DNA of 64,000 nt from CAVPGP01 sp963718065 (GCA_963718065.1 CAVQYE010000006.1:1-64000), one strand, 5' to 3'. Positions 26,098 through 35,246 are shown, numbered from the stretch's first letter. Notes: generated by a model not told the origin, from the letters alone. Translations and numbers: made by a program.

Positions 26098-28147
26098 CTA
26101 CGCCGTGACCGCCTCTTCCTTCTTGGCCGCTTCGACGATCTTCTGCGCGATGTGCGCCGGCACCTCTTCGTAGCGCAGGAACTGCATGTGGTAGTCCCCG
26201 CGACCGCCCGTGAGCGAGGTCAGCGACTGCGCGTAGGTGAGGATCTCCGCCATCGGCACCTCGGCCTTGATCGTCGTCATGCCGCCCTTCGGCTCCATGC
26301 CGTGCAGGCGGCCGCGGCGGGAGTTGAGGTCGCCGTTCACCGCGCCGACCGAGTCGTCGGGCACCGTCGCCTCGAGCTCCATGATCGGCTCGAGCAGCAC
26401 CGGCTCGGCCTTCTCGTAGGCCTGCTTGAACGCCATCGAGCCAGCGATCTTGAACGCCATCTCGGACGAGTCGACGTTGTGGTACGAGCCGTCGACGAGC
26501 GTCGCCCGGACGCCCTGCACCGGCGCGCCGGCGAGCTCGCCGTGCTGCATCGCCTCCTGGATCCCCTTGTCGACGGCCGGCCTGAAGTTGTTCGGGATCA
26601 CCCCGCCGACGATCTTGTCGACGAACTCGTAGCCGGTCCTACCCTCCATCGGCTCGAGCACGATGTGGCAGTCGCCGTACTGGCCGCGGCCGCCGGTCTG
26701 CTTCTTGTACTTCCCCTGCGCCCGCGACTGCTTGCGGATCGTCTCGAGGTACGGGACGCGCGGCTGGTGAAGCTCGATCTCGACCCCGAAGCGCCGCCGC
26801 GCGCGCTCGACCGCCACCTCGACGTGCATCTGGCTCATGCCGAGCAGCAGCTCCTCACCGGTCTGCTGGTCGCGGCGCATGACGAGCGTCGGGTCTTCCT
26901 CGGCGAGCCGGCGGAGCGCGGTCGCCATCTTCTCCTCGTCGCCCTTCGCCTTCGGCGTCACCGCGAAGCTCATCACCGGCTCGGCGAAGTCGATGTGCGG
27001 CGGCTCGACGGGCACCTCGTGGTCGACGAGCACGTCGCCGGTGACGACGTCCTTCAGCTTCGCGACGGCGCCGAGGTCGCCGACACCCACCCCATCGGCG
27101 TGCGTGTGATCCTTGCCCTCGCATGAGCAGGATCTGGCCGAGGCGCTCCTTCGCGTGCGTGCGCGGGTCGACGAGGGTCGTGTCGCCGGTGACCGGCCCT
27201 GCGAGGACGCGGAAGACGGAGATGCGGCCGGCGAACGGGTCGGCGATCGTCTTGAAGATGAAGACGGCCTGCTGCGCGTCGCCGAACTCGATCGTCGTGC
27301 CCTTCTTGACCGGCGACGGGACGCCCTCGACGAGCAGGTCGAGAAGCGCGGTCGTGCCGAGGTTCTTCGTCGCGACGCCGCAGGCGACCGGATAGAGCTC
27401 GTCGCGCGTGACGGCGTCCTTCAGGGCGTGGGCGATGTCCTCGATCGGCAGCTCCTCGCCTTCGAGGTAGCGCGCCATCAGGTCCTCGTCCGTCTCGACG
27501 ACGGCGTCGAGGAGCTTCTCGCGGTACTCCGCCACCTGGTCGGCCATCTCGGCCGGGATCTCCGACGGGCCGGGCTCCTTGCCGCCGCCCGGATCCATGT
27601 AGGCGCACATGTGCAGGAGGTCGACGATCCCGGTCAGCTCGTGCTCGGCGCCGATCGGGAGGTGGATCGCCACGCAGCGGTCCGAGAGCTGGGAGCGAAA
27701 CGCCTCGAGGGTCCGGAAGAAGTCGGCCCGCTCGCGGTCGAGCATGTTCACGAAGACGACGCGCGAGAGCTCGAGCTCCTCGGCGCGCCGCCAGACCCTG
27801 CCGGTGTTGACCTCGACGCCCATGACGCCGCTCGCGACGACGAGCGCGCCTTCGACGACACGGAACGCGGCGGCGGTGTCGGCCTGGAAGCCCGCGTCAC
27901 CCGGCGTGTCGACGAGGTTGATCTTGCGTTCCCGCCAGTCGGCGTTCGCGAGCGAGGCAGCCAGGGACATCTGGCGCTTCTGCTCGTCCTCCTCCCAGTC
28001 GGAGACGGTGGTGCCCGCCTCGACGGTCCCGAGCCTGTTCGTCTGACCCGTCTGGAAGAGCAGCGCTTCGACCAGGGACGTCTTGCCCGTCCCACGGTGA
28101 CCGACGACGGCGACGTTGCGGATCTTGCCGGGCTCGAGTACAGCCAT
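26098..28147 (-). CDS. Elongation factor G-like GTPase (EF-G2 type), one frameshift
   Basis: The joined protein is about 682 residues. The P-loop is GHRGTGKTSLVEALLF, G3 is DTPGDAGF (DTPGHVDF in true EF-G) and G4 is VNMLDRERADF. Domains II-V follow, including GRGQYGDCHIVLEP, YHNVDSSEMAFKIA and GRGDYHMQFLRYEEV. The altered G motifs and VNMLDRER are typical of the second, non-essential EF-G-like proteins of actinobacteria rather than FusA. The frame breaks at about 27117, where removing one base restores RGKDHTHADG-like sequence. The role may be ribosome rescue, stress or recycling; this is not established for the family. Confidence 0.88.
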
Positions 28148-28243
28148 ACAGGCGCGCCTCCTTGGCGATTCGGTGTCTGGGCTCGCCCGAATCCTAACCG
28201 CCTCCGGAGAGCCGGCGAACGGTGTCTCTGGGTGCAGGCGCCG

Positions 28244-28849
28244 CTAGTGCGCAGCGCTCTGCGGAAGGGCCGCGAGAACCGCGACGATCGCCGCTGCCGC
28301 GGGCACCGCGACCATCACCTCGGCCCAGCGGGCTTCCGGCCGGAACCGCGTCACGCCGGCCGCCGCGACGGCTGCGACGGCAGCCACGTACAGCGTCAGC
28401 GACCAGGGCTCACCGCGATCCGTCCCTGCCAGGGCGCCGTGGACGGTGGCAGCGAGCCAGACCGCAAGCGTCGCGTAGTGAGCCAGTCGCCACCACCGGT
28501 GCGGGATCGATCCGCGCAGAGCGTTCGTGATCGCGATCGCGACCATGAGCTCCGCCGCGACGACCCCGAGCCCGGTGGCGAAAGGACGGTACGGCCCGGT
28601 GAAGGGGATCACCACGTTGCCGAGCCCGAACGAGACGACGTGGTCGAGGAGGATCGAGGAGATGTGCACCGTCAGAAAGACGCCGGTCAGGATCGAGAGG
28701 AAGCGATGCACGTCCTCGACCGCGAACCGTGGCCAGGCGAGACGGGCCTTCCCGGCCATCAGCAGCCCGAGCACGACCGACGAGGAGAGCAGCAGGTAGG
28801 AAACGAGCCCGCCGGCGCGGGCGGCGTACCAGATCGTGGTCGAGCTCAA
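28244..28849 (-). CDS. Ferric-reductase-like transmembrane protein
   Basis: A 201-residue protein with about six membrane helices. Likely heme-ligand His residues lie in VEDVHRFLSILTG, FLTVHISSILLDHV and RLAHYATLAV...ATVHGALAG, the spacing of the FRD/YedZ-like cytochrome b fold. The start is a TTG at 28849 that overlaps the ApbE stop (TTGA), matching the coupled spacing of the operon. It probably carries electrons across the membrane. Its neighbours, a flavin transferase and a small membrane protein, point to an extracytoplasmic flavin-linked electron path. Confidence 0.82.
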   Translation of the reverse strand: MSSTTIWYAARAGGLVSYLLLSSSVVLGLLMAGKARLAWPRFAVEDVHRFLSILTGVFLTVHISSILLDHVVSFGLGNVVIPFTGPYRPFATGLGVVAAELMVAIAITNALRGSIPHRWWRLAHYATLAVWLAATVHGALAGTDRGEPWSLTLYVAAVAAVAAAGVTRFRPEARWAEVMVAVPAAAAIVAVLAALPQSAAH

Positions 28850-29703
28850 GCCACGTCCCGCTCGGGCTCGACGGCACGGCGCCACGTCCGGTTCGAGACA
28901 ACGTGTCCGCCCGGGTCGACGAAGCGCCCGGGAACACCGCGCCGGTCGAGCCACTCCGGGCCGCCAGCACCTTTCAGGAGAGCCGCCTTCGCGGCCACGT
29001 CGGCCGCGAGGCAGCTCCCCGCCGCAACGGAGACGCACGCCCAAGGGGAGGTTGACGGTGCGCCCGTCGCAGGATCGATGAGGTGATGCTGCTCGGTGCC
29101 CGCGCGGAGCCAGCGCCGGCGGGTCACCGAGCTCGTGGCCAGGCCGCCGCCGCGCAACGCGAGCGACGCGCCGTCGGGAAGCACGACGTCGATCGGCTGG
29201 GAGGTGGCGACATCGCCGCCCGCTGAGACGAAGCCGGGGCCCGACAGCAAGGCGAGGGCGTCATCGACCGTGCGGCCCTTGACGACGCCGTTCAGGTCGA
29301 GCTGGACGCCGGGCGGGCGGCGGACGAGCCGGCCGATCACCCGGACGGAGCGATGGTCCGGCACGCGCTCCGGCGCGGCGGGCGGGCCGCTATCCGGACC
29401 GAGCGCCGCGAAGTCTCGGTCGTACCCGGCGCCCATGATCGCCGCACCGACGGTGGGCGTCACCACTCCGCCGGTCGTGCCGGCGGCGGCGAGGGCGACC
29501 TCGACGAGCTCTGCGAACTCCGGCAGCACGGGGACGAGCTCCGCCGCGCTCGCGTTCACGCGCACGAGCTCGCTGTCGGTGCGGAAGCGGCTGAAGATCC
29601 GGTCGCGGCGATCGAAGAGCGCTTCCACAGCGGCAAGCTCCGCCGGACGCGCGCCGCCGACGACGACCTCGCAGCCCATCGAGGTGAAGCGGTGCACGCT
29701 CAC
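28846..29703 (-). CDS. apbE: FAD:protein FMN transferase (ApbE family)
   Basis: A 285-residue protein. The conserved segments are LDLNGVVKGRTVDDAL, FVSAGGDV and HHLIDPATGAPST. ApbE attaches FMN covalently to Thr/Ser in target proteins of electron-transfer chains. No signal peptide or lipobox is seen (MSVHRFTSMGCEVVVGG), so it may act inside the cell, unlike many ApbE proteins. It sits between a small membrane protein and a ferric-reductase-like gene, all overlapping by 4 bp. The acceptor is probably encoded in the same operon. Confidence 0.9.
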   Translation of the reverse strand: MSVHRFTSMGCEVVVGGARPAELAAVEALFDRRDRIFSRFRTDSELVRVNASAAELVPVLPEFAELVEVALAAAGTTGGVVTPTVGAAIMGAGYDRDFAALGPDSGPPAAPERVPDHRSVRVIGRLVRRPPGVQLDLNGVVKGRTVDDALALLSGPGFVSAGGDVATSQPIDVVLPDGASLALRGGGLATSSVTRRRWLRAGTEQHHLIDPATGAPSTSPWACVSVAAGSCLAADVAAKAALLKGAGGPEWLDRRGVPGRFVDPGGHVVSNRTWRRAVEPERDVA

Positions 29704-29975
29704 GAGCCGCCGCTCTGGACCGAGGGCGCAGAGCCCGTGGACGGTCCGACGTTGGCGTCTCCGAAGCCGAAGCTCGAGGACGAGTCGTCGCTCGTCTGCG
29801 ACTGCGTGGCGCCGTCGTCGCCCGAGCTCGTGGCCGGCGACGTGCCCGGATGGCTGCTGCGCGCCAGGCCTACGATCGTCGCAAAGAGGACGATCGCGCC
29901 GACCGTCGCCAGCCGGCGCGTGAGGCGCATCCGTTCGCGGACGGCTTCGAGGCGGGATGGGCGCGGCTCGTTCAT
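29700..29975 (-). CDS. Small membrane protein, possible flavinylation target
   Basis: A 91-residue protein: a positively charged N-terminus, one membrane helix (LATVGAIVLFATIVGLA), then an outward Ser/Asp/Gly-rich tail of about 50 residues with SSGDDGATQSQTSDD. The DGAT core resembles the short (D/S)GA(T/S) sequence that ApbE modifies. Its stop overlaps the apbE start by 4 bp. No other domain is visible. Flavinylation is my inference; an alternative is a simple anchor or accessory subunit. Confidence 0.7.
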   Translation of the reverse strand: MNEPRPSRLEAVRERMRLTRRLATVGAIVLFATIVGLARSSHPGTSPATSSGDDGATQSQTSDDSSSSFGFGDANVGPSTGSAPSVQSGGS

Positions 29976-30048
29976 GCCCAGGTAGCTAACCGGGCCGGGC
30001 TAAGAGCGGCCTATGAGTCGCGTGAAGCTTCGTTAAGCGCTGCGCCGG

Positions 30049-30816
30049 TTAAGCGCGAACGCCGCCGGCAAGGCGCGCCTTCAGGCGCAGGATCGCCTTC
30101 GTGTGCAGCTGCGAGACGCGGGACTCGGTGACCCCGAGCACCTCGCCGATCTCCCGCAGCGTCAGCTCCTCGTAGTAGTAGAGGGTGACGACGAGCTTCT
30201 CACGCTCGGGCAGGCGTGCGATCGCCTCGCCGAGCGCCTCACGCGTCTCCGTCTTGGCGAGCGCGGACTGGGGCTCGGCGCCGTCGACGTCCTCGATCGT
30301 GTCCAGGAGCGAGACCTGGTCGCCCGTCTCGCCCGACATCGTCCAGAGCTCGTCGAGCGCCGCGATCGAGGAGCGGCTGATGTCGGAGAGGCTCTCCCCC
30401 AGCTCCTCTTCCGTGATCCCGACCTTCTGCGCGATCTCATCGTCGGTCGGGGCGCGGCCGAGACGGGATTCGAGCTCGGCGATCGCCCGCTCGATCTCGC
30501 GCGCCCGCGAGCGCACGGAGCGCGGCACCCAGTCGAGCGAGCGCAGCTCGTCGATGATCGAGCCCTTGATCCGTGAGATCGCATACGTCTCGAACTTGAT
30601 GTCCCGGTCGGGGTCGAAGCGTTCGATCGCCCCGATCAGGCCCAGCAGGCCGTACGAGACGAGATCGCCCTCGTCAACATGTGCAGGAAGCCCGCTGCCG
30701 AGCCTGCCGGCGACGTACTTGACGAGCGGCGCGTACGTCAGAATCAGCCGGTCGCGGACGCCTTTGTCCTTTGTCCGCTGAAATTCCTGCCAGAGGGTCT
30801 GAGTATCGTCCGCCAC
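30049..30816 (-). CDS. whiG: RNA polymerase sigma factor, FliA/WhiG type
   Basis: A 255-residue sigma-70 family protein with regions 2, 3 and 4. Region 2 is DLVSYGLLGLIGAIERFDP and FETYAISRIKGSIIDELR; region 3 is ELESRLGRAPTDDEIAQKVG; region 4 is REKLVVTLYYYEELTLREIG followed by VTESRVSQLHTKAI. The order and length match WhiG/FliA. In actinobacteria WhiG controls developmental genes, and in motile relatives FliA controls flagella. No flagellar gene is in the window. Confidence 0.92.
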   Translation of the reverse strand: MADDTQTLWQEFQRTKDKGVRDRLILTYAPLVKYVAGRLGSGLPAHVDEGDLVSYGLLGLIGAIERFDPDRDIKFETYAISRIKGSIIDELRSLDWVPRSVRSRAREIERAIAELESRLGRAPTDDEIAQKVGITEEELGESLSDISRSSIAALDELWTMSGETGDQVSLLDTIEDVDGAEPQSALAKTETREALGEAIARLPEREKLVVTLYYYEELTLREIGEVLGVTESRVSQLHTKAILRLKARLAGGVRA

Positions 30817-30832
30817 GGAAGCACAATACGCG

Positions 30833-30994
30833 CTACTTGCGCGTTTTCCTTAGTGCGGCCCAGGCCAGCGTCGACATCCAGGCGCCGAGAGCTCCGGCCG
30901 CGGCCGCCACGACCCACACTCCGGCGACCGCAGCGGCGACGGCGATCCCCGCAAAAGCCAGCGTGATGGCCGAGAAGAGCAGCGCCATTGGCAT
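30833..30994 (-). CDS. Small membrane protein upstream of the sigma factor
   Basis: A 53-codon frame: MPMALLFSAITLAFAGIAV, then an Ala/Val-rich second hydrophobic stretch and a basic end RKTRK. It has two putative membrane helices. It lies 16 bp before the sigma factor on the same strand. Start ATG at 30994 or the second ATG at 30988. Too short for most gene finders. No function is known; it may be co-transcribed with the sigma factor. Confidence 0.55.
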   Translation of the reverse strand: MPMALLFSAITLAFAGIAVAAAVAGVWVVAAAAGALGAWMSTLAWAALRKTRK

Positions 30995-31044
30995 GCGCGC
31001 AGCCTAGTCGGCAGGCCGCCGCGGCTAGAATGGGCGCGCTCCGA

Positions 31045-31117
31045 AGGGGAGTAGCTCAATTGGTAGAGCACCGGTCTCCAAAACCGGGGGTTGAAGGTTC
31101 GAGTCCTTTCTCCCCTG
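31045..31117 (+). tRNA. tRNA-Trp (anticodon CCA)
   Basis: The acceptor AGGGGAG pairs with CTCCCCT. The D arm is AGCTCAATTGGTAGAGC. The anticodon stem is CCGGT/ACCGG with loop CTCCAAA (anticodon CCA), and the T arm is GAAGGTTCGAGTCCTTT. The CCA end is not encoded. Confidence 0.96.
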
Positions 31118-31130
31118 TTCCCTTCGTAGC

Positions 31131-31161
31131 CCCGAAGCCCGCTGTCACCGGCGGGTTTCGG
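31131..31161 (+). terminator. Hairpin after tRNA-Trp
   Basis: CCGAAGCCCGC pairs with GCGGGTTTCGG, 14 bases past the tRNA. It lacks a long T-run, so termination or processing are both possible. Confidence 0.5.
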
Positions 31162-31182
31162 CGTTCCGGCCCAGGACGCAGA

Positions 31183-31206
31183 AAAGCCCCGCTCTCGCAG
31201 GGCTTC
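31183..31206 (-). terminator. Intrinsic terminator of the small secreted-protein gene
   Basis: On the minus strand AAGCCC pairs with GGGCTT, followed by T-rich sequence (TTTTC), about 45 bp after the stop at 31252. Confidence 0.6.
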
Positions 31207-31251
31207 TCGCAGCTTGGGGCTCCGTGGTGCCGCAGGCCCCTGCGGCGCGAC

Positions 31252-31401
31252 CTAGCGAGGGCCGTCGGAGAAGCCTTTGACCCAGCCGGGGTTCGGCGCT
31301 GTCCGGGAACAGGACGCCTTGTAAGCGCTCAACGCGGGTGCGGCCTGAGCGAGGACGCCCAGTACGACCAGCGAGACGATTGCGACTTTCTTCTTGAGCA
31401 T
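31252..31401 (-). CDS. Small secreted protein
   Basis: A 49-residue protein: signal peptide MLKKKVAIVSLVVLGVLAQA with AxA-like cleavage near PALSA, then a short mature part YKASCSRTAPNPGW. A GGGAG ribosome site lies upstream of the ATG at 31401. A terminator follows. No family known to me. Confidence 0.6.
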   Translation of the reverse strand: MLKKKVAIVSLVVLGVLAQAAPALSAYKASCSRTAPNPGWVKGFSDGPR

Positions 31402-31574
31402 GGGGGGTTTCTCCCTGGTTCAGGTGCGGCTGACGTTCACAGAGTCGGCCGTGACATCGAAGTAGACGACGCTCATTCGGGGGAGGCTTACGAAAATCCC
31501 TCGAACGAGGGATGCCCGCGCGTGAGGCCCTGGAGACGTGCAGAATCGCGCCATTCGAGCGAAAGGAGCACGGA

Positions 31575-31712
31575 GTGCCTCTCGGAATCGGTGGCATCCT
31601 CGTGATTCTCGGCGTCGTCCTGATCGTCTTCGGCCACCTGATTCTGGGGATCATTCTGGCGTTGATCGGCCTGATCGCCTTCGGCGGCTTCGCGCGCGGG
31701 CGGTGGTACTAG
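31575..31712 (+). CDS. Small hydrophobic membrane protein
   Basis: A 45-residue protein that starts with GTG at 31575, preceded by AAAGGAG at the right distance; the ATG further upstream has no such site. PLGIGGILVILGVVLIVFGH and the following stretch form one or two Gly-rich membrane helices, ending RGRWY. Short proteins of this type are frequent in actinobacteria. Function unknown. Confidence 0.65.
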   Translation: MPLGIGGILVILGVVLIVFGHLILGIILALIGLIAFGGFARGRWY

Positions 31713-31727
31713 GAGGGGTCGGCGAGA

Positions 31728-32156
31728 CTAGGCCGCGACGCGTGACCGGAAGCTCGTGCCGTTGAGGCGGAGCACGGTCAGGACTGCGATCGCGGCCAGC
31801 ACGACGTCGCTCGCCACGCACCAGCCGCACACGGCGTCGATGACGGCGATCTGGACGACAAGCAGGTAGGCAGCGAAGACGAGGCCCGACAGCGCGGCTG
31901 TGGCTCCGGCCGCAGCAGCCCAGGCTTGCGGCAACGCCGCGGTCACGAGCAGCGCGAGGTAGCCGGCGAGCCCGACGACTGCCACAGGCACGCCCGCGAC
32001 GACGGAGTACTCCGACTGCTGCACCGTCTCGCAGCCGCCCCCCGTCGGGCAGAGGATGGTGACGTCGGCGTAGCGCGCGTAGGTGAGGTAGCCGGCGATC
32101 GCGATGCCGACGAGCGAGAGCGCGCCGATCGCGATGCGCAGGCTGCGCTCGCTCAC
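31728..32156 (-). CDS. Vitamin K epoxide reductase family protein (VKOR)
   Basis: A 142-residue membrane protein with four helices. Loop Cys residues occur in ILCPTGGGCETVQQSEY, and the active-site pair is VCGWCVASD. VKOR re-oxidises DsbA-like thiol oxidases with quinone. Its ATG at 32156 overlaps the stop of the adjacent DsbA-like gene by 4 bp, so the two form the disulfide-forming pair for exported proteins. Confidence 0.93.
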   Translation of the reverse strand: MSERSLRIAIGALSLVGIAIAGYLTYARYADVTILCPTGGGCETVQQSEYSVVAGVPVAVVGLAGYLALLVTAALPQAWAAAAGATAALSGLVFAAYLLVVQIAVIDAVCGWCVASDVVLAAIAVLTVLRLNGTSFRSRVAA

Positions 32157-32845
32157 GCGATCAGAGGCTCGATCGCGGTGCGGAAGCCGGCGGGAGTAAG
32201 CGAGCTGAGGCCGAGGTCCTGCGTGTCTGCGAGGGGACGCTTGACGAAGAAGGACGGAGTGCCGCGGACGCCCAGCTCGTTCGCGTGGTTGGCAGCCTGC
32301 TCGAGCGACGGGGTCACTCCCGGCATGTCGGCGATCATCCGGTCGACGTCGAGACCGGGAATGCCGCCGGCGATCTCGCGGAGCGCGCCCTCGGACAACC
32401 AGCCGGAGTTCTCGGCTCCCTGCTGCGCATAGAGCGCCTCGAGCAGGTTCCAGCCGAGGTTCTGCTGGCCCGCTGCGAGCACTGCGCGGGCGCCGCGGTC
32501 GGAGTCTGGGCCCAGGAACTCGAGCGGGCGAAAGTCGAGCCGGATCCGTCCCGTGCGGACGTACTCGCGTACGACAGAAGGCAGTACGTCACGCGAGACA
32601 TCCGCGCAGTACGGGCACTGCAGGTCGGCGAACTCGTAGACCGTCACCGGCGCATCCGCCCTCCCGAGCACCGTGCCGCGCTGCCGGATGCCGGCGAGCA
32701 CACTCGAGTGCGGCGCCTTGGTCGCCGCAGTGGTCGTCGTCCCGCCGGAGGTGCCGTGCGAGCCGACCAGGCTGGCCGCGATCAGTGCGCCGGCCAGGAT
32801 CGCTGCCCCACACGCAACCGCCACGATGGCCGTGCGCCTTTGCAT
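32153..32845 (-). CDS. DsbA-like thioredoxin-fold disulfide oxidase
   Basis: A protein of about 230 residues. An N-terminal membrane anchor (AIVAVACGAAILAGALI) and a Thr/Ser-rich linker lead into a thioredoxin fold with active site DLQCPYCADVS and cis-Pro loop GVRGTPSFFV. I chose ATG at 32845; the upstream ATG at 32917 would overlap the divergent carboxylase gene. It oxidises Cys pairs outside the membrane, with VKOR as its recycling partner. Confidence 0.9.
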   Translation of the reverse strand: MQRRTAIVAVACGAAILAGALIAASLVGSHGTSGGTTTTAATKAPHSSVLAGIRQRGTVLGRADAPVTVYEFADLQCPYCADVSRDVLPSVVREYVRTGRIRLDFRPLEFLGPDSDRGARAVLAAGQQNLGWNLLEALYAQQGAENSGWLSEGALREIAGGIPGLDVDRMIADMPGVTPSLEQAANHANELGVRGTPSFFVKRPLADTQDLGLSSLTPAGFRTAIEPLIA

Positions 32846-32910
32846 GCCTCTACGTTGCCAACGAGGTCGCCCCATCCGCGTCCGTGGTTTGCCGCAGTTA
32901 GGCTCCGTGG

Positions 32911-34484
32911 ATGGCACTGCTCCAGTCGAGCGTCGAGCGCGACGACGCCTTCGAGCGCCGCCGGAAGCGTATGGAGGAGCTGGTTGCGGAGCTGCGCGAG
33001 CGATCCGCCCTCGTCGCGGCGGGCGGCGGCGAAAAGTCGCTGGAACGGCATCGCTCGCGGGGCAAGCTGCCCGCGCGCGAGCGCATCGAGCGCCTGGTCG
33101 ACCCGGGCAGCGCCTTCCTGGAGCTGAACGCGCTCGCCGCCTGGGAGATCTACGACGGCCAGGCGCCCTCGGCCGGCATCGTCACGGGGATCGGCGTCGT
33201 CGAGGGGTTGGAGTGCGTGATCGTGGCGAACGACGCCACCGTCAAAGGCGGCTCGTATTTCCCGCTAACCGTGAAGAAGCATCTGCGGGCGCAGGAAGTG
33301 GCGGAGCAGAATCGCCTCCCCTGCATCTACCTCGTCGATTCGGGTGGCGCGTTCCTGCCTCTGCAAGACGAGGTCTTCCCGGACCGCGACCACTTCGGGC
33401 GGATCTTCTACAACCAGGCGCGGATGTCGGCCGCGGGCATTCCGCAGATCGCGGTCGTGATGGGCTCCTGCACCGCCGGCGGTGCCTACGTGCCGGCGAT
33501 GTCGGACGAGACGGTGATCGTGCGCGGCACCGGCACGATCTTCATCGGCGGCCCGCCGCTCGTGAAGGCCGCCACGGGCCAGGACGTCACAGCCGAGGAG
33601 CTCGGGCGGTGCCGACGTGCACGCGCGGCAGTCGGGCGTCGCCGACCACTACGCCACCTCCGACGAGCATGCGCTCGCGATCGCGCGGCGCATCGTGGCG
33701 AACCTACACACAGGTACACATACACAGGCACACAGGTACCTATGGGCCGTCGCCGAGCCCGAGCCGCCCGCCCTCGACCCCGCAGGAGCTCTACGGCCTG
33801 ATCCCGGAGGATTTCCGAACGCTGCTCGACGCCCGTGAGGTGATCGCACGTGTCGTCGACGGCTCGCGCTTCGACGAGTTCAAGACGCTCTACGGCGAGA
33901 CGCTCGTCTGCGGCTGGGCGCGGATCGAGGGCTTCCCGGTCGGGATCCTCGCGAACAACGGCGTGCTCTTTGCGGAGTCGGCGCAGAAGGGAGCGCATTT
34001 CATCGAGCTCGCGTGCAAGCGCAAGGTGCCGCTCGTCTTCCTGCAGAACATCACCGGCTTCATGGTCGGCAAGGAGTACGAGGCCGGCGGTATCGCCCGC
34101 GACGGCGCCAAGCTCGTGATGGCGGTCGCATGCGCGGAGGTGCCCAAGTTCACGGTCGTCACGGGAGGCTCGTTCGGGGCCGGCAACTACGGGATGGCGG
34201 GACGCGCCTACTCTCCGCGCCAGCTCTGGATGTGGCCGAACGCGCGCATCTCGGTGATGGGCGGCGACCAGGCGGCAACCGTGCTGAGCATGGTCGGCGA
34301 CTCCGACCCGGACGAGATCCGCGCCAAGTACGAGGCGGAGGGGAACCCGTACTACTCGACGGCCCGCCTCTGGGACGACGGCATCATCGACCCGCTCGAC
34401 ACCCGGCGCGTGCTCGCGCTCGGCATCGCCGCGGCGCTGAACGCGCCCATCCCGGAGACGACGTTCGGCATCTTCCGGATGTGA
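32911..34484 (+). CDS. Acyl-CoA carboxylase carboxyltransferase (beta) subunit, frameshifted
   Basis: The joined protein is about 520 residues with two crotonase-like carboxyltransferase domains. N-domain segments are RGKLPARERIERLVDPGSAF, PCIYLVDSGGAFLPLQDEVF and GGAYVPAMSDE. C-domain segments are GILANNGVLFAESAQKGAHF, FLQNITGFMVGKEYEAGG and SFGAGNYGMAGRAY. It resembles methylcrotonyl/propionyl-CoA carboxylase beta chains. Frames change near 33605 and 33787. Between them a CA-rich repeat adds a short His/Thr-rich insert. The partner alpha chain is probably at 46886. The substrate is branched or short acyl-CoA. Confidence 0.88.
33705..33741. repeat. CA/ACAGGTA-type microsatellite inside the carboxylase gene
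   Basis: Three imperfect ACACAGG(T/C)A units lie in the linker between the two domains. In frame they encode HTGTHTQAHRYL. The AT-richer composition differs from the rest of the gene. Confidence 0.6.
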
Positions 34485-34879
34485 GCGACGGCCTCCATGA
34501 GTACGAGCTCGCCTCGGAGCACGACTCGGCCGGTCGCGAATCCGAGGCGGTGCAGCACTACGAAGCGGCCCTTCGCCTCGGGCTGCCCGACGACGTGCTT
34601 CCCGGAGCGCTGCTCGGTTACGGGAGCACGCTTCGCAACGTCGGTCGTTTCGAGGAGTCCGTGAGCGTCCTCGACGAGGCGTGCTCGCGGTTTCCCGAAG
34701 ACCACGGCCTGAAGGCGTTCCGAGCGCTCGCCCTCCATTCGGCCGGCCGCGAACGAGCGGGCCTGGCTGACGCGCTCGAGCTCGCACTGGACTCCGGCGA
34801 GCCGACGATCGTGCGCTACGAGCGTGCGCTCCGCGGCTACATCGGCGAACTGCGCAGCTACCCCCACGCCGACCGATAG
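34481..34879 (+). CDS. Small tetratricopeptide-repeat protein
   Basis: A 132-residue protein that starts with GTG overlapping the carboxylase stop. It has about three helical repeats: ESEAVQHYEAALRLG, LPGALLGYGSTLRNVGRFEE and SVLDEACSRFPEDHGLKAFR. These match TPR consensus spacing (Gly-8, Tyr-11, Ala-20). It resembles the short TPR proteins found in many bacteria. It may act as a scaffold; no partner is apparent. Confidence 0.8.
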   Translation: MSDGLHEYELASEHDSAGRESEAVQHYEAALRLGLPDDVLPGALLGYGSTLRNVGRFEESVSVLDEACSRFPEDHGLKAFRALALHSAGRERAGLADALELALDSGEPTIVRYERALRGYIGELRSYPHADR

Positions 34880-34889
34880 GCTCTCGGAT

Positions 34890-35246
34890 ATGTCCTGGAC
34901 GCGGATCAACGTCGACGAGATCGCGGGCGACGGCCCCGGCGGGGCGGTCAAGTTCGTGCGCCGCGAGCTGGGCGTCGAGGCGTTCGGGATCAACTGGTTC
35001 GAGCTCGAGCCGGGCACCGAGGGCCGTCAGCACGACGAGACCGAGACGAACCAGGAAGAGGTGAACGTGATCGTCCAGGGCGGCGGCGTGTACCGCGTCG
35101 ACGGCATGGAGGTGCAGTGCCGGGCAGGTGACTTCTTCCGGTTCGACCCGGAGACGGTGCGCCAGCCGGTCGCTGGGCCCGAGGGCCTGACGATGATCGC
35201 CGTGGGCGTCAAGCGCGGCTCCTACGAGCAGCACGGCCCGTTCTAG
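34890..35246 (+). CDS. Cupin-fold protein
   Basis: A 118-residue single-domain cupin. The first motif is GTEGRQHDETETNQEEVNVI, with one His and Glu ligands; the second is RAGDFFRFDPETVRQPVAG, in which the usual His is replaced, so metal binding may be weak or absent. Start ATG at 34890. Possibly a small-molecule binding or isomerase-like protein; unspecified. Confidence 0.8.
   Translation: MSWTRINVDEIAGDGPGGAVKFVRRELGVEAFGINWFELEPGTEGRQHDETETNQEEVNVIVQGGGVYRVDGMEVQCRAGDFFRFDPETVRQPVAGPEGLTMIAVGVKRGSYEQHGPF

Noticed and set aside
33705..33741. CRISPR-like array
   Set aside because: Units are too short and irregular, with no spacers or cas genes.
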